Below, one piece after another: positions 7,916 through 13,869 of a stretch of DNA of 13,869 nucleotides. Below the pieces are notes generated by a model that saw nothing but the letters and a program-made list of their open reading frames with translations, did no database searches and was not told where the DNA came from. Every line of letters starts with the position of its first letter. Position 1 is the first letter of the stretch. The position numbers and the translations under genes are program-made. The DNA is taken from contig JAJZUH010000028.1 of assembly GCA_021847165.1 (NCBI GenBank), forward strand, positions 2,646 through 16,514, written 5' to 3'. The DNA comes from Pseudomonadota bacterium. Lineage in GTDB: Bacteria > Pseudomonadota > Gammaproteobacteria > Burkholderiales > Gallionellaceae.

Positions 7916-8549
7916 GGATCGCCTCCTTATAGACATAGACGGTGTATTCATACAGACCATAGTCGTTGCGGATCACGAAATGGCGCGACAGTTCTTTCGT
8001 CAGGAAGGCGATGAGCGGATCGGCAGGTAAATGAAACAGGTCGTCCCGTTCCCAGTCGACTGCCTTGGACATGACATTGAAAGCCAGCCCGCGCCGCACC
8101 TTGGGGAATACGGTACGCAGCACGCGCTTGAAATATTCGAACATTTCGTCGAACGTGAGTTCGCGTTTCTCGGTAAACACCCCGTTCATCACCACGTAAT
8201 CGAATTTACCCAGCTGCTCCGGCGCTTCCAGCACGTCCAGACAGGCAAAGTCGACCTGCGGAAACTTGCTGCGCGACAGTTCGCAAAAGGCGGGCGAGGC
8301 ATCCAGCCCATGGTATTCCAACGCCGCAAAGCGGCTGTTCAGCAGGTAGGGATAGAGGTGCGAGGCGCCGCAGCCGAAGTCGAGCAGCGTCAACCCCATG
8401 CAATCTTCGCGCACTACTTCCAGCATCACGCGATAGCGCTTCTCGACATCGCGCTGGTTGGGCCAGTCCACGCCCAGGTGCGTATCGCCGTGGCGCTCCA
8501 GGCAGTCCTCGTAATGCTCAATGATGGCGGTGTACTTGTGCGCACTCAT
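7908..8549 (-). CDS. Class I SAM-dependent methyltransferase
   Basis: A 213-residue methyltransferase. Motif I is LTLLDFGCGASHLYPYL at about 53-69, with the ribose-binding acidic motif HGLDASPAF at about 80-88. DFACLDVLEAP follows at about 100-110 and a motif IV-like KFDYVVMNGVFTEKRE at about 115-130. It lacks signal or membrane segments. The ATG at 8549 overlaps the WbqC stop as ATGA, so the two are likely translationally coupled, and a GGAGA lies upstream. Its place between WbqC and the NeuD-like acyltransferase suggests it modifies the same amino sugar or its acyl substituent. O- versus N-methylation cannot be told from the sequence. Confidence 0.87.
   Translation of the reverse strand: MSAHKYTAIIEHYEDCLERHGDTHLGVDWPNQRDVEKRYRVMLEVVREDCMGLTLLDFGCGASHLYPYLLNSRFAALEYHGLDASPAFCELSRSKFPQVDFACLDVLEAPEQLGKFDYVVMNGVFTEKRELTFDEMFEYFKRVLRTVFPKVRRGLAFNVMSKAVDWERDDLFHLPADPLIAFLTKELSRHFVIRNDYGLYEYTVYVYKEAIHG
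7922..7929 (-). promoter_or_regulatory. Strong ribosome binding site of the NeuD-like acyltransferase
   Basis: The minus strand reads TAAGGAGG, six bases before the ATG at 7915 and inside the last codons of the preceding methyltransferase gene. It rules out the longer in-frame start at 7960. It is clearly stronger than the other ribosome sites in the operon. Confidence 0.85.
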
Positions 8550-9247
8550 GTCAGGTCCATCTCCCCGAGCAGCAGCCGCGCCTGTGGCTGCGGGTTGAAC
8601 ATCAATACGTCCAGGATGGATAGCCAGGGCACGAACTCCCCGCCGCCCTGAGCGTAGCTCAACGGCCAGGAACGCAGGAACTTCAACTCTATGCCCTGCT
8701 CGCTGAAGCGAGCGCGGTCATACAGCGCTTCCCCGCCGATGGCATTGACGTAGCGCTGTGCGCTTTCCTGCCGGCAAATGTCGAGGATGCGTTCCTGCCC
8801 GCGCAGTTGCGCGTTGCCGTAGATGCGCGAGCTGCCCACGATCTCCGTTCCCAGCGCAAGATAATGTGCAATTTCGCGCAGGCTGTTTAGCAGGAACTCG
8901 TCCAGCCGGCGCACTGGATGACGGATGATACGTTCCATCAGCGCCGACACATCCGCATAGCACGGCGCCTTCGCATAGGCCTGCCGGATGGTGCGCAACA
9001 GCTTGTCGCGCCAGCCATCGTCGTCCATCAGTTCGATATCGCAGATCAGCTTGTTTTGGCTCGCGCCGCGCAGCGGCACCGTAAACGTATGTGCAGCCCC
9101 ATCGAGCAGGAGGCGATTGCGGTTCACCCAGCCGCGATTGATGTAATGAACATCGTCGAACACCACGAACTTATCTACCGCCGCCATCAACTGGAAATAT
9201 CCGATATAGGGCAGGAAATAGGGTTGCATGATGGCAATGGTCTTCAT
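8546..9247 (-). CDS. WbqC family protein
   Basis: A 233-residue protein with the hallmark WbqC N-terminus: IAIMQPYFLPYIGYFQL at about 4-20, DKFVVFDDVHYINRGW at about 25-40, then NRNRLLLDG and a strand region leading to VPL. The family occurs in O-antigen and other surface-glycan clusters, commonly next to DegT aminotransferases; its biochemical role is not settled as far as I know. The conserved His/Asp/Asn/Arg set in the N-terminal third looks enzyme-like. It lies 8 bases after the aminotransferase stop and overlaps the next methyltransferase start, so it belongs to the same amino-sugar module. An acyl- or aminoacyl-transfer role on the amino sugar is a possibility suggested by context only. 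Confidence 0.9.
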   Translation of the reverse strand: MKTIAIMQPYFLPYIGYFQLMAAVDKFVVFDDVHYINRGWVNRNRLLLDGAAHTFTVPLRGASQNKLICDIELMDDDGWRDKLLRTIRQAYAKAPCYADVSALMERIIRHPVRRLDEFLLNSLREIAHYLALGTEIVGSSRIYGNAQLRGQERILDICRQESAQRYVNAIGGEALYDRARFSEQGIELKFLRSWPLSYAQGGGEFVPWLSILDVLMFNPQPQARLLLGEMDLT

Positions 9248-9255
9248 GCGCCAGC

Positions 9256-10368
9256 TTATCCCGCGATCAGCCCGACCACCGAATCTACCTGCTCATCTGA
9301 CAGTCCGGGATAGATCGGCAGACAGAGGATCTCGCTGGCAGCCTGGCTCGCCACGCCAAGGTTGGATCGCGCTGCGGAGGGCAATCCGCGATACATAGGA
9401 AAATCGCTGATCAGCGGATAAAAATAGCGGCGTGCAATGACGTTGTGCTCGCGCAGCTTCTGGTACAACTCGTCGCGATTCAATGGGTAGCCAGGCTGCA
9501 CCAGGATGGGAAAATAGGCGTAATTGGACACATCTTCATGGACGGCCGAGAAACAGCGTATCCCCTTCACTCCGGCAAAAGCCTTGCGATAGCGGGCATC
9601 GATGACCCTGCGCTGTTGCAATGCCGCATCAATCCCCTTGAGTTGCAACAAGCCCAATGCCGCGTTGAATTCGCTCATCTTGCCGTTGATGCCGGGAGCA
9701 ACCACCGTCACCTCGTCGACGAAGCCGAAATTCTTCAGGTGGTCGATGCGTTGCTTGGTCTTGGCATCCGGCGAGACGATAGCCCCGCCTTCGAAGGTAT
9801 TGAACACCTTGGTCGCATGAAAACTCAGCACCGACAGGTCGCCATAATTCAGCAGGCTGCCGGAATGGTACTGGACGCCGAACGCATGCGCAGCATCGTA
9901 GATGACCCTCAGGTTGTAGTTGTCCGCGATCTTCTGGATAGCGTCCACATCGCAGGGATGTCCATACACATGCACCGCCAGGATGGCCGTAGTCGACGGG
10001 GTGATGGCAGCCTCAACCTTTGTCGGGTCAAGATTAAGGGTATCCGGATCGATATCGACGAAGACCGGCTTGATGCCGTTCCAGAGCAGCGAATGTGCGG
10101 TGGCCACAAAAGAATATGGCGTCGTGATCACCTCGCCGGTGATGCGCAGGGCTTGCAGCGCGGTGACCAGGCCGATGGTGCCATTGGTAAACAGTGAGAT
10201 GTATTTGACGCCCAGGTATTCGCACAGCGCGCGTTCCAACTGCTGATGAAAGGAGCCACCGTTGGTAAGTATCCTGCTATCCCATATCTGCTGCAGATAG
10301 GGAAGGAATTCCTCCAGTGGCGGCAGCACCGGCTTTGTCACATAGATGGGCTCTTTCGACTGTGTCAT
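9256..10368 (-). CDS. DegT/DnrJ/EryC1/StrS family sugar aminotransferase (VioA-like)
   Basis: A 370-residue PLP enzyme that converts a keto sugar nucleotide to an amino sugar. The Schiff-base lysine is K187 in SFHATKVFNTFEGG, and D158 in IYDAAHAFGV is the pyridine-nitrogen partner. The phosphate-binding TNGT is at 61-64 and ITTPYSFVAT at 81-90. The opening YVTKPVLPPLEEF and the overall pattern resemble VioA-type enzymes that make dTDP-4-amino-4,6-dideoxyglucose. The exact sugar cannot be proved here, and no RmlA/RmlB partner is in the window. The ATG at 10368 overlaps the stop of the fusion gene as ATGA and has GGTGAG just upstream; the extra 85 codons of open frame lie inside the neighbour and look non-native. 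It is the first committed sugar-building enzyme in the operon. Confidence 0.92.
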   Translation of the reverse strand: MTQSKEPIYVTKPVLPPLEEFLPYLQQIWDSRILTNGGSFHQQLERALCEYLGVKYISLFTNGTIGLVTALQALRITGEVITTPYSFVATAHSLLWNGIKPVFVDIDPDTLNLDPTKVEAAITPSTTAILAVHVYGHPCDVDAIQKIADNYNLRVIYDAAHAFGVQYHSGSLLNYGDLSVLSFHATKVFNTFEGGAIVSPDAKTKQRIDHLKNFGFVDEVTVVAPGINGKMSEFNAALGLLQLKGIDAALQQRRVIDARYRKAFAGVKGIRCFSAVHEDVSNYAYFPILVQPGYPLNRDELYQKLREHNVIARRYFYPLISDFPMYRGLPSAARSNLGVASQAASEILCLPIYPGLSDEQVDSVVGLIAG

Positions 10369-13184
10369 TTGCTCACCACATACAGGATGCTTGTGTGCGT
10401 CAGCCCCAGCGAGCGGAATACCTCCTCCCCGAAATATTCTTCCCCCAGTTCGTCCACACGGAAACCGTGGCTGCGGATCTTGTTCACATAATCGCCATGC
10501 GCGTAGAGCCTGACATGATCGTCTTGCCCATACAGCCTCCAGCGGCCTGCCGCGTCTCTCACGCTCGGGTCTTCCACCGTCTTTTCCAGCCCCACGATGA
10601 TGGGCGCCACAAGAATGCCACACCCGCCAGGCTTGGTGATTCTGTACAGTTCCCTGATCGCCTGGTCGTCGCTCTCCACATGCTCAAGCACATGGCTGCA
10701 TATGAAAAAATCGTAACTCGCATCGGCAAATGGCAGGTTCTGGAGATCGACCTTGTAGTCGACGTGCCCCATACCGAAATCTGCAGTCTCGTAATCGGCG
10801 AACAACAGTCTAAGCCTTTTCGACAGCGCTTCCTCGGGAGCGAAGTGCATAACGCGGGCAGAACGACTTAATGCCCCCTTCTTCTGCTGTTGATCCACCC
10901 ACAACGCATAGAGGCGTTCCCGGTCAGATGCTCCACAGTGATTGCACGTGTATTGCTCCAGCGAGATCATCTCGCCTTTGCCAAAATGGGCAAATCCATG
11001 AAGACGCGAATTTTCGCGGTAAAGTTCTGGAAGAGGCAAAAAGGAGACTTGATCGCTGCCGCAAACAGGGCAACAGGATTGCGGCTGTCCTGCCATGCCA
11101 GCTGGCTCCCCGCGCAGGTTCGCTTCCAAGACATCCACATCATCGCCGCTTAGCCCATGTTGCTTGGCCAAAGCCAGGATATCGCGCGCAACCTGCATCT
11201 GTCCCGCCTGATGCAGGGCATCGATGTAACTCAACCAGTATTGCCCTCGTGCCGGATCAGCCTGCAGCGCAGCCACGAAATAGGGCAACCCATCGGCGGG
11301 CCGATTTGACTGGACCGCCAGTACGCCAAGATTATGATTCGCCTCTGGATGGTCCGGAACAATCTTCAGTATCTCGCGATAAAGGCGCCCAGCCTCCTCC
11401 AATTTTCCTGCTTGATGAAAATCTACTGCTTGCTGCAACAACTGATCCGGCGTCGGCGATATAACCTCGGCCTTTGGCTTCATCCAGAGGCCGATATGCC
11501 CCTTGATCGGCTTGCCGTGCTCAGTGCGGATATCGGTAGCCGTCATTTCTATTACCAGAAACCCATTTTCAGATGCCAGTCGTTCCAGGTATTTGACAGA
11601 CTGGCCATAGCGACCGGTGTTCTTCAACTGGTAATCCGGGGAATCGCCCTGAATATCCCCGTCAAGCTGGACTTCGCAATCCTCGACAGAGAACGCGAAC
11701 AGCCCGCCCTGCCGCAGCAGCCTTTTGACTTCCGCGATCACGTCATCAAGCTTGCCTAGATAGATGAACACATCGGCCGTCGCAATCACATCGAAACTCG
11801 ATGTCGGCTCGGCTTGCATCATCGGCAACAGATCGGACCTTACCAGCCGCTGGTACAAATTTCGCGCTTGCGCTCGTTCCAGCATTTTCTCGGACAGGTC
11901 CACCCCCACCAAACTGCCTGCCAATGGCGCGAACTCAACCCCCACCAGGCCTGTCCCGCATCCCAGATCGAGGACATCGCATTTTGTCGCAGGCAGCAAA
12001 TGGCGCTGAACCATCTGCGCCAGCTTGGCGGGGACGCCATACTGAAGCGCTTGCTGCAAATGGGTATCGAAACTATCCGCGTAGCTGTCGAACACATCTT
12101 CGACATATTTGGCGGGAGCACGCTCGGTATTCTTACCGGTCAGGGAGGCAATCAAGTGCTGATCCACCGCATTCCCGGGCATCAATCTGGCGCGCGACTG
12201 GAAATGCGCTAATGCTTCAGTCAGGCGTCCCATGGATTGCAAGACGACGCCCAGGTTACCGTGGGCTGCGGCAAAATCGGGTTTGAGCTCCAGCGCTCGA
12301 CGATAGCTCTTCTCGGCCTCTTCATGCCTACCGAGAGCCTGCAAGGCAACACCCATGTTAAGAAGTGCGTCTGCATTCTTCGGATTTAGCTTCAATGCAT
12401 GGTCTAAATTGGCCACAGCCTCATTCGACCGGCCGAGATCCTGAAGATTGCCCCCCAGATTGCTGTATGCCTCGGCGTCATTCGGCAATAATTCAGCCGC
12501 TCTTTGCATGGGCGCCAGTGCTTCGGCATTCTTACCCAATTGCTTGAAAGCCGCTCCCAACACCTTCCAGCCGAAACCATACAGAGGGAAGCGTTGCACC
12601 ATTGTCTGCGCCAAGGTCACAGCTTCAGCACTGCGCCCTTGCGTGAAAAGGGCCATCAGCGCATCGATCTCCCCTTGGGCAGGTTTGCCCCCGGTTTTCC
12701 CCGCAGGCTTTACCTCCGGCTCTTCAGCAGATTTGGCCGTGGGGCTAGCCTCCCGCTGCAGTGCGACCGCGCGCCCTCGATGCTCCTCATCGGACGGCAT
12801 GTCAGCCTCCAGATGTGCCGCCAGCACATCAACGTCTTCGCCCTGCAATCCGCTCTGCCTCGCAAGCGCCAGCACCTGCCGCGCCGTTTCCGGCTGGCCG
12901 GCCTGGTACAAGGCATCGATATAGCTCAACCAGTATTGGCCATGGGCCGGATCGGCTTCCAGGGCGGCGGCGAAGAACGGCAGTCCGGCAGCCGGCTGCT
13001 GCTGCTGTACGTACAGCGCACCCAGATTGTGATTGGCCTTGGGATGATGCGGATCGCTCTGCAGGATGGCCCGATAGCCTTTCTCTGCTTCCTGCAGTTC
13101 GCCTGCCTGATGGTGCGCAACAGCCTGTCGCAACGCCTGTTCTATCGCCTGCATCCCGATTCCCGGTGAAATTCCAAGGGTCAT
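10365..13184 (-). CDS. TPR-methyltransferase-TPR-zinc ribbon-methyltransferase fusion
   Basis: A 939-residue multidomain protein. Order: TPR block 1 (about 17-127); a charged K/E/P/A-rich linker (128-170); TPR block 2 (about 171-345, units such as AEAYSNLGGNLQDLGRSNEA); methyltransferase 1 (about 355-568) with YVEDVFDSYADSFDTHL and motif I DVLDLGCGTGLVG, as in COG4976 TPR-methyltransferases; TPR block 3 (about 581-692), a copy of block 1; a zinc-ribbon pattern CPVC (705-708) with CNHC (747-750); and methyltransferase 2 (about 775-905). The last has HFAPEE in place of the usual glycine-rich motif I, then DLQNLPFADASYDFFICSHVLEHV and ITKPGG. It is likely cytoplasmic and may hold a protein or glycan substrate while methylating it (inference). 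It is the first gene of the operon, 75 bases after fliE. ATG 13184 was chosen; ATG 13154 is also possible. There is no sign of a frameshift, so the fusion appears genuine. Confidence 0.88.
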   Translation of the reverse strand: MTLGISPGIGMQAIEQALRQAVAHHQAGELQEAEKGYRAILQSDPHHPKANHNLGALYVQQQQPAAGLPFFAAALEADPAHGQYWLSYIDALYQAGQPETARQVLALARQSGLQGEDVDVLAAHLEADMPSDEEHRGRAVALQREASPTAKSAEEPEVKPAGKTGGKPAQGEIDALMALFTQGRSAEAVTLAQTMVQRFPLYGFGWKVLGAAFKQLGKNAEALAPMQRAAELLPNDAEAYSNLGGNLQDLGRSNEAVANLDHALKLNPKNADALLNMGVALQALGRHEEAEKSYRRALELKPDFAAAHGNLGVVLQSMGRLTEALAHFQSRARLMPGNAVDQHLIASLTGKNTERAPAKYVEDVFDSYADSFDTHLQQALQYGVPAKLAQMVQRHLLPATKCDVLDLGCGTGLVGVEFAPLAGSLVGVDLSEKMLERAQARNLYQRLVRSDLLPMMQAEPTSSFDVIATADVFIYLGKLDDVIAEVKRLLRQGGLFAFSVEDCEVQLDGDIQGDSPDYQLKNTGRYGQSVKYLERLASENGFLVIEMTATDIRTEHGKPIKGHIGLWMKPKAEVISPTPDQLLQQAVDFHQAGKLEEAGRLYREILKIVPDHPEANHNLGVLAVQSNRPADGLPYFVAALQADPARGQYWLSYIDALHQAGQMQVARDILALAKQHGLSGDDVDVLEANLRGEPAGMAGQPQSCCPVCGSDQVSFLPLPELYRENSRLHGFAHFGKGEMISLEQYTCNHCGASDRERLYALWVDQQQKKGALSRSARVMHFAPEEALSKRLRLLFADYETADFGMGHVDYKVDLQNLPFADASYDFFICSHVLEHVESDDQAIRELYRITKPGGCGILVAPIIVGLEKTVEDPSVRDAAGRWRLYGQDDHVRLYAHGDYVNKIRSHGFRVDELGEEYFGEEVFRSLGLTHTSILYVVSK
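11109..11444 (-). repeat. Internal duplication, copy 2 (TPR block, residues 581-692)
   Basis: The second copy sits directly ahead of the zinc ribbon and methyltransferase 2. The offset between copies is constant at 564 residues. This suggests that two genes, each of TPR-cap plus methyltransferase form, were duplicated and joined, or that a TPR cap was copied along with the second catalytic domain. Confidence 0.85.
12801..13136 (-). repeat. Internal duplication, copy 1 (TPR block, residues 17-128)
   Basis: This codes for residues 17-128 of the fusion protein and aligns without gaps to residues 581-692. Shared stretches include HQAG, ANHNLG, GQYWLSYIDAL and the DVDVL end. By hand count 73 of 110 positions are identical, far above ordinary TPR similarity, so this is a duplication and not just another TPR. 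Confidence 0.85.
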
Positions 13185-13259
13185 TGTACCCGCCGCGTTT
13201 CAAATACCTGCGTGCCACAAGCCGCACCCCGGCATTCAAACGTCAGCGCTTGCGAAGGA

Positions 13260-13586
13260 TCATACCTGCATGTTCATAATGTCGTTATAGGCCGCCGCCA
13301 CCTTGTTGCGTACCTGCACGGCCGTCTGGAACGAGATATTCGCCTTCTGCATGGCGATCATGGTATCACTCAGACTCACCTTGTCGTCGCCCAGCACAAA
13401 GGCTTTTTGCATGTCCTCCGCCTGGTGCTGGGCCTGATTGACACTGTCCAGGGAAGACTTCAACATGTCGGCGAAGTTCGCGCCTCCCGTCGCAGCTGGC
13501 GCCTGGAGCGGCTGGCCCTGCGCTGCGGCCATGGCCGCCCGCATCTGGCTCAACAGGCTGTCCACATTGGAAACATTCATGCTCAT
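13260..13586 (-). CDS. fliE: Flagellar hook-basal body complex protein FliE
   Basis: FliE, 108 residues, joins the MS ring (FliF) to the proximal rod and is exported early in flagellar assembly. The C-terminal half is highly typical: FADMLKSSLDSVN, then DDKVSLSDTMIAMQKANISF, then AVQVRNKVAAAYNDIMNMQV. The N-terminal half is an Ala/Gln-rich variable region. The ATG at 13586 is set by a GAAGGAGG sequence seven bases upstream; a second ATG two codons later is too close to use that site. It is divergent from fliF, as in enteric bacteria. The glycosylation operon follows on the same strand after 75 bases with no evident terminator, so read-through from fliE is possible. Confidence 0.96.
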   Translation of the reverse strand: MSMNVSNVDSLLSQMRAAMAAAQGQPLQAPAATGGANFADMLKSSLDSVNQAQHQAEDMQKAFVLGDDKVSLSDTMIAMQKANISFQTAVQVRNKVAAAYNDIMNMQV

Positions 13587-13749
13587 GATCCACCTCCTTC
13601 TTCGATGGAGGCACTGTACCCGCCCGGCCAGCCCGGCCAGCAGGGGAAAAGCGCCCGATTTCCCCCGCTTTTCGGCATACTGAACTTGTCTTGCGGGCAG
13701 ATAATGCGCAGCGTGAGGGATTGCCCCTTGGTTCATCTGGAAGAAAAGC
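13587..13749. promoter_or_regulatory. Divergent fliE/fliF intergenic region
   Basis: This 163-base gap must hold the promoters for both fliE and fliF. I see a GATAAT hexamer at 13700-13705 on the fliF side, but no good -35 partner. On the fliE strand a GCCGAAAA resembles the sigma-28 -10 element (GCCGATAA), but its -35 region does not match. No GG-N10-GC sigma-54 element was found. The region is real as a regulatory gap; the exact promoters are unresolved. Confidence 0.6.
13593..13600 (-). promoter_or_regulatory. Strong ribosome binding site of fliE
   Basis: The minus strand reads GAAGGAGG, ending seven bases before the ATG at 13586. It decides the FliE start over the ATG two codons downstream. 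Confidence 0.85.
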
Positions 13750-13869
13750 ATGGCTGACACGGACATCAATACCAACGCTTCATTGACAAGGCTGCTCTTC
13801 GGCATGCCCAATCAGCAAAAGCTCGGCCTGATCGTGGCCGTCGCCGCCACCGTGGCGCTGCTGGCCGGG
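13750..13869 (+). CDS. fliF: Flagellar MS-ring protein FliF, N-terminal 40 codons (runs off window)
   Basis: FliF forms the membrane-embedded MS ring on which the basal body, switch and export gate assemble. Only the first 40 codons are present: a short polar lead, then NQQKLGLIVAVAATVALLAG, the start of the first transmembrane helix, as in FliF N-termini. The ATG at 13750 has GGAAG six bases upstream. The position opposite fliE strongly supports the call; the rest of the gene lies outside the window. Confidence 0.88.
   Translation, partial: MADTDINTNASLTRLLFGMPNQQKLGLIVAVAATVALLAG

Noticed and set aside
9445..10197. 250-codon plus-strand open frame opposite the aminotransferase
   Set aside because: It lies wholly inside the DegT gene, whose active-site lysine and aspartate are clear on the other strand; no domain is recognisable.
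10369..10623. 85-codon N-terminal extension of the aminotransferase
   Set aside because: It lies in the other frame of the fusion gene, reads as Arg/Gly-rich noise, and the ATG at 10368 has a GGTGAG site and begins at the family's normal N-terminus.
12504..13169. 221-codon plus-strand open frame opposite the TPR fusion
   Set aside because: It is an antisense product of TPR-coding DNA with no recognisable motif.
13185..13259. Possible terminator between fliE and the fusion gene
   Set aside because: Only a tiny CGC-tt-GCG inverted repeat is present, without a T-run.
13660..13720. Possible sigma-28 (GCCGAAAA) and sigma-54 elements between fliE and fliF
   Set aside because: The sigma-28-like -10 has no matching -35 at the right spacing, and no GG-N10-GC pair was found, so neither is called as a promoter.
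13587..13811. 75-codon N-terminal extension of FliE
   Set aside because: It would run through the intergenic gap into fliF; the strong ribosome site at 13593-13600 and FliE family length fix the start at 13586.

Overview
This window looks like a surface-glycosylation (probably flagellin-glycosylation) island joined to the edge of a flagellar gene cluster in a proteobacterium. The right end carries fliE (minus strand) and the first 40 codons of fliF (plus strand), transcribed away from each other across a 163-base gap. Codon use is GC-leaning. The FliE and FliF sequences and the enzyme set suggest a betaproteobacterium, perhaps a freshwater Nitrosomonadales/Gallionellaceae-type lineage. That placement is inference; no rRNA or marker gene is present.

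Layout, left to right. Bases 1-360 hold the 3' part of an adenylylsulfate kinase gene (cysC) broken by two frameshifts that cancel each other. Bases 405-1091 (+) encode a small GT-A-fold glycosyltransferase-like protein. From 1119 to 13184 there are ten genes, all on the minus strand, packed so tightly (repeated ATGA stop/start overlaps, gaps from a few bases to 56) that they are almost certainly one operon. In transcription order they are: a 939-residue TPR/methyltransferase/TPR/zinc-ribbon/methyltransferase fusion; a DegT-family sugar aminotransferase; a WbqC-family protein; a class I methyltransferase; a NeuD/PglD-like sugar acyltransferase; a TPR-GT61 glycosyltransferase; an FkbM methyltransferase; a beta-propeller protein resembling GH43/GH32 enzymes; a PhyH-type Fe(II)/2-oxoglutarate dioxygenase; and a GT2-TPR glycosyltransferase.

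A reading of how they work together (inference): the aminotransferase makes a nucleotide-linked amino sugar, and the WbqC, methyltransferase and NeuD-like proteins decorate it. The TPR-bearing glycosyltransferases would attach sugars to a protein, most plausibly flagellin given the neighbouring fliE/fliF. The methyltransferases and the PhyH oxygenase would add methyl and hydroxyl groups. No sugar nucleotidyltransferase, dehydratase, flippase or polymerase is in the window, so precursors must come from elsewhere, and a soluble cytoplasmic protein acceptor fits better than a lipid-linked polymer.

The most notable items are the two-methyltransferase fusion with an ungapped ~110-residue internal duplication (about two-thirds identical by eye), the recurrence of TPR modules on three unrelated enzymes of one operon, the overlapping beta-propeller/PhyH pair, and the cysC remnant. 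I saw no tRNA, rRNA, CRISPR array, insertion sequence or convincing rho-independent terminator.
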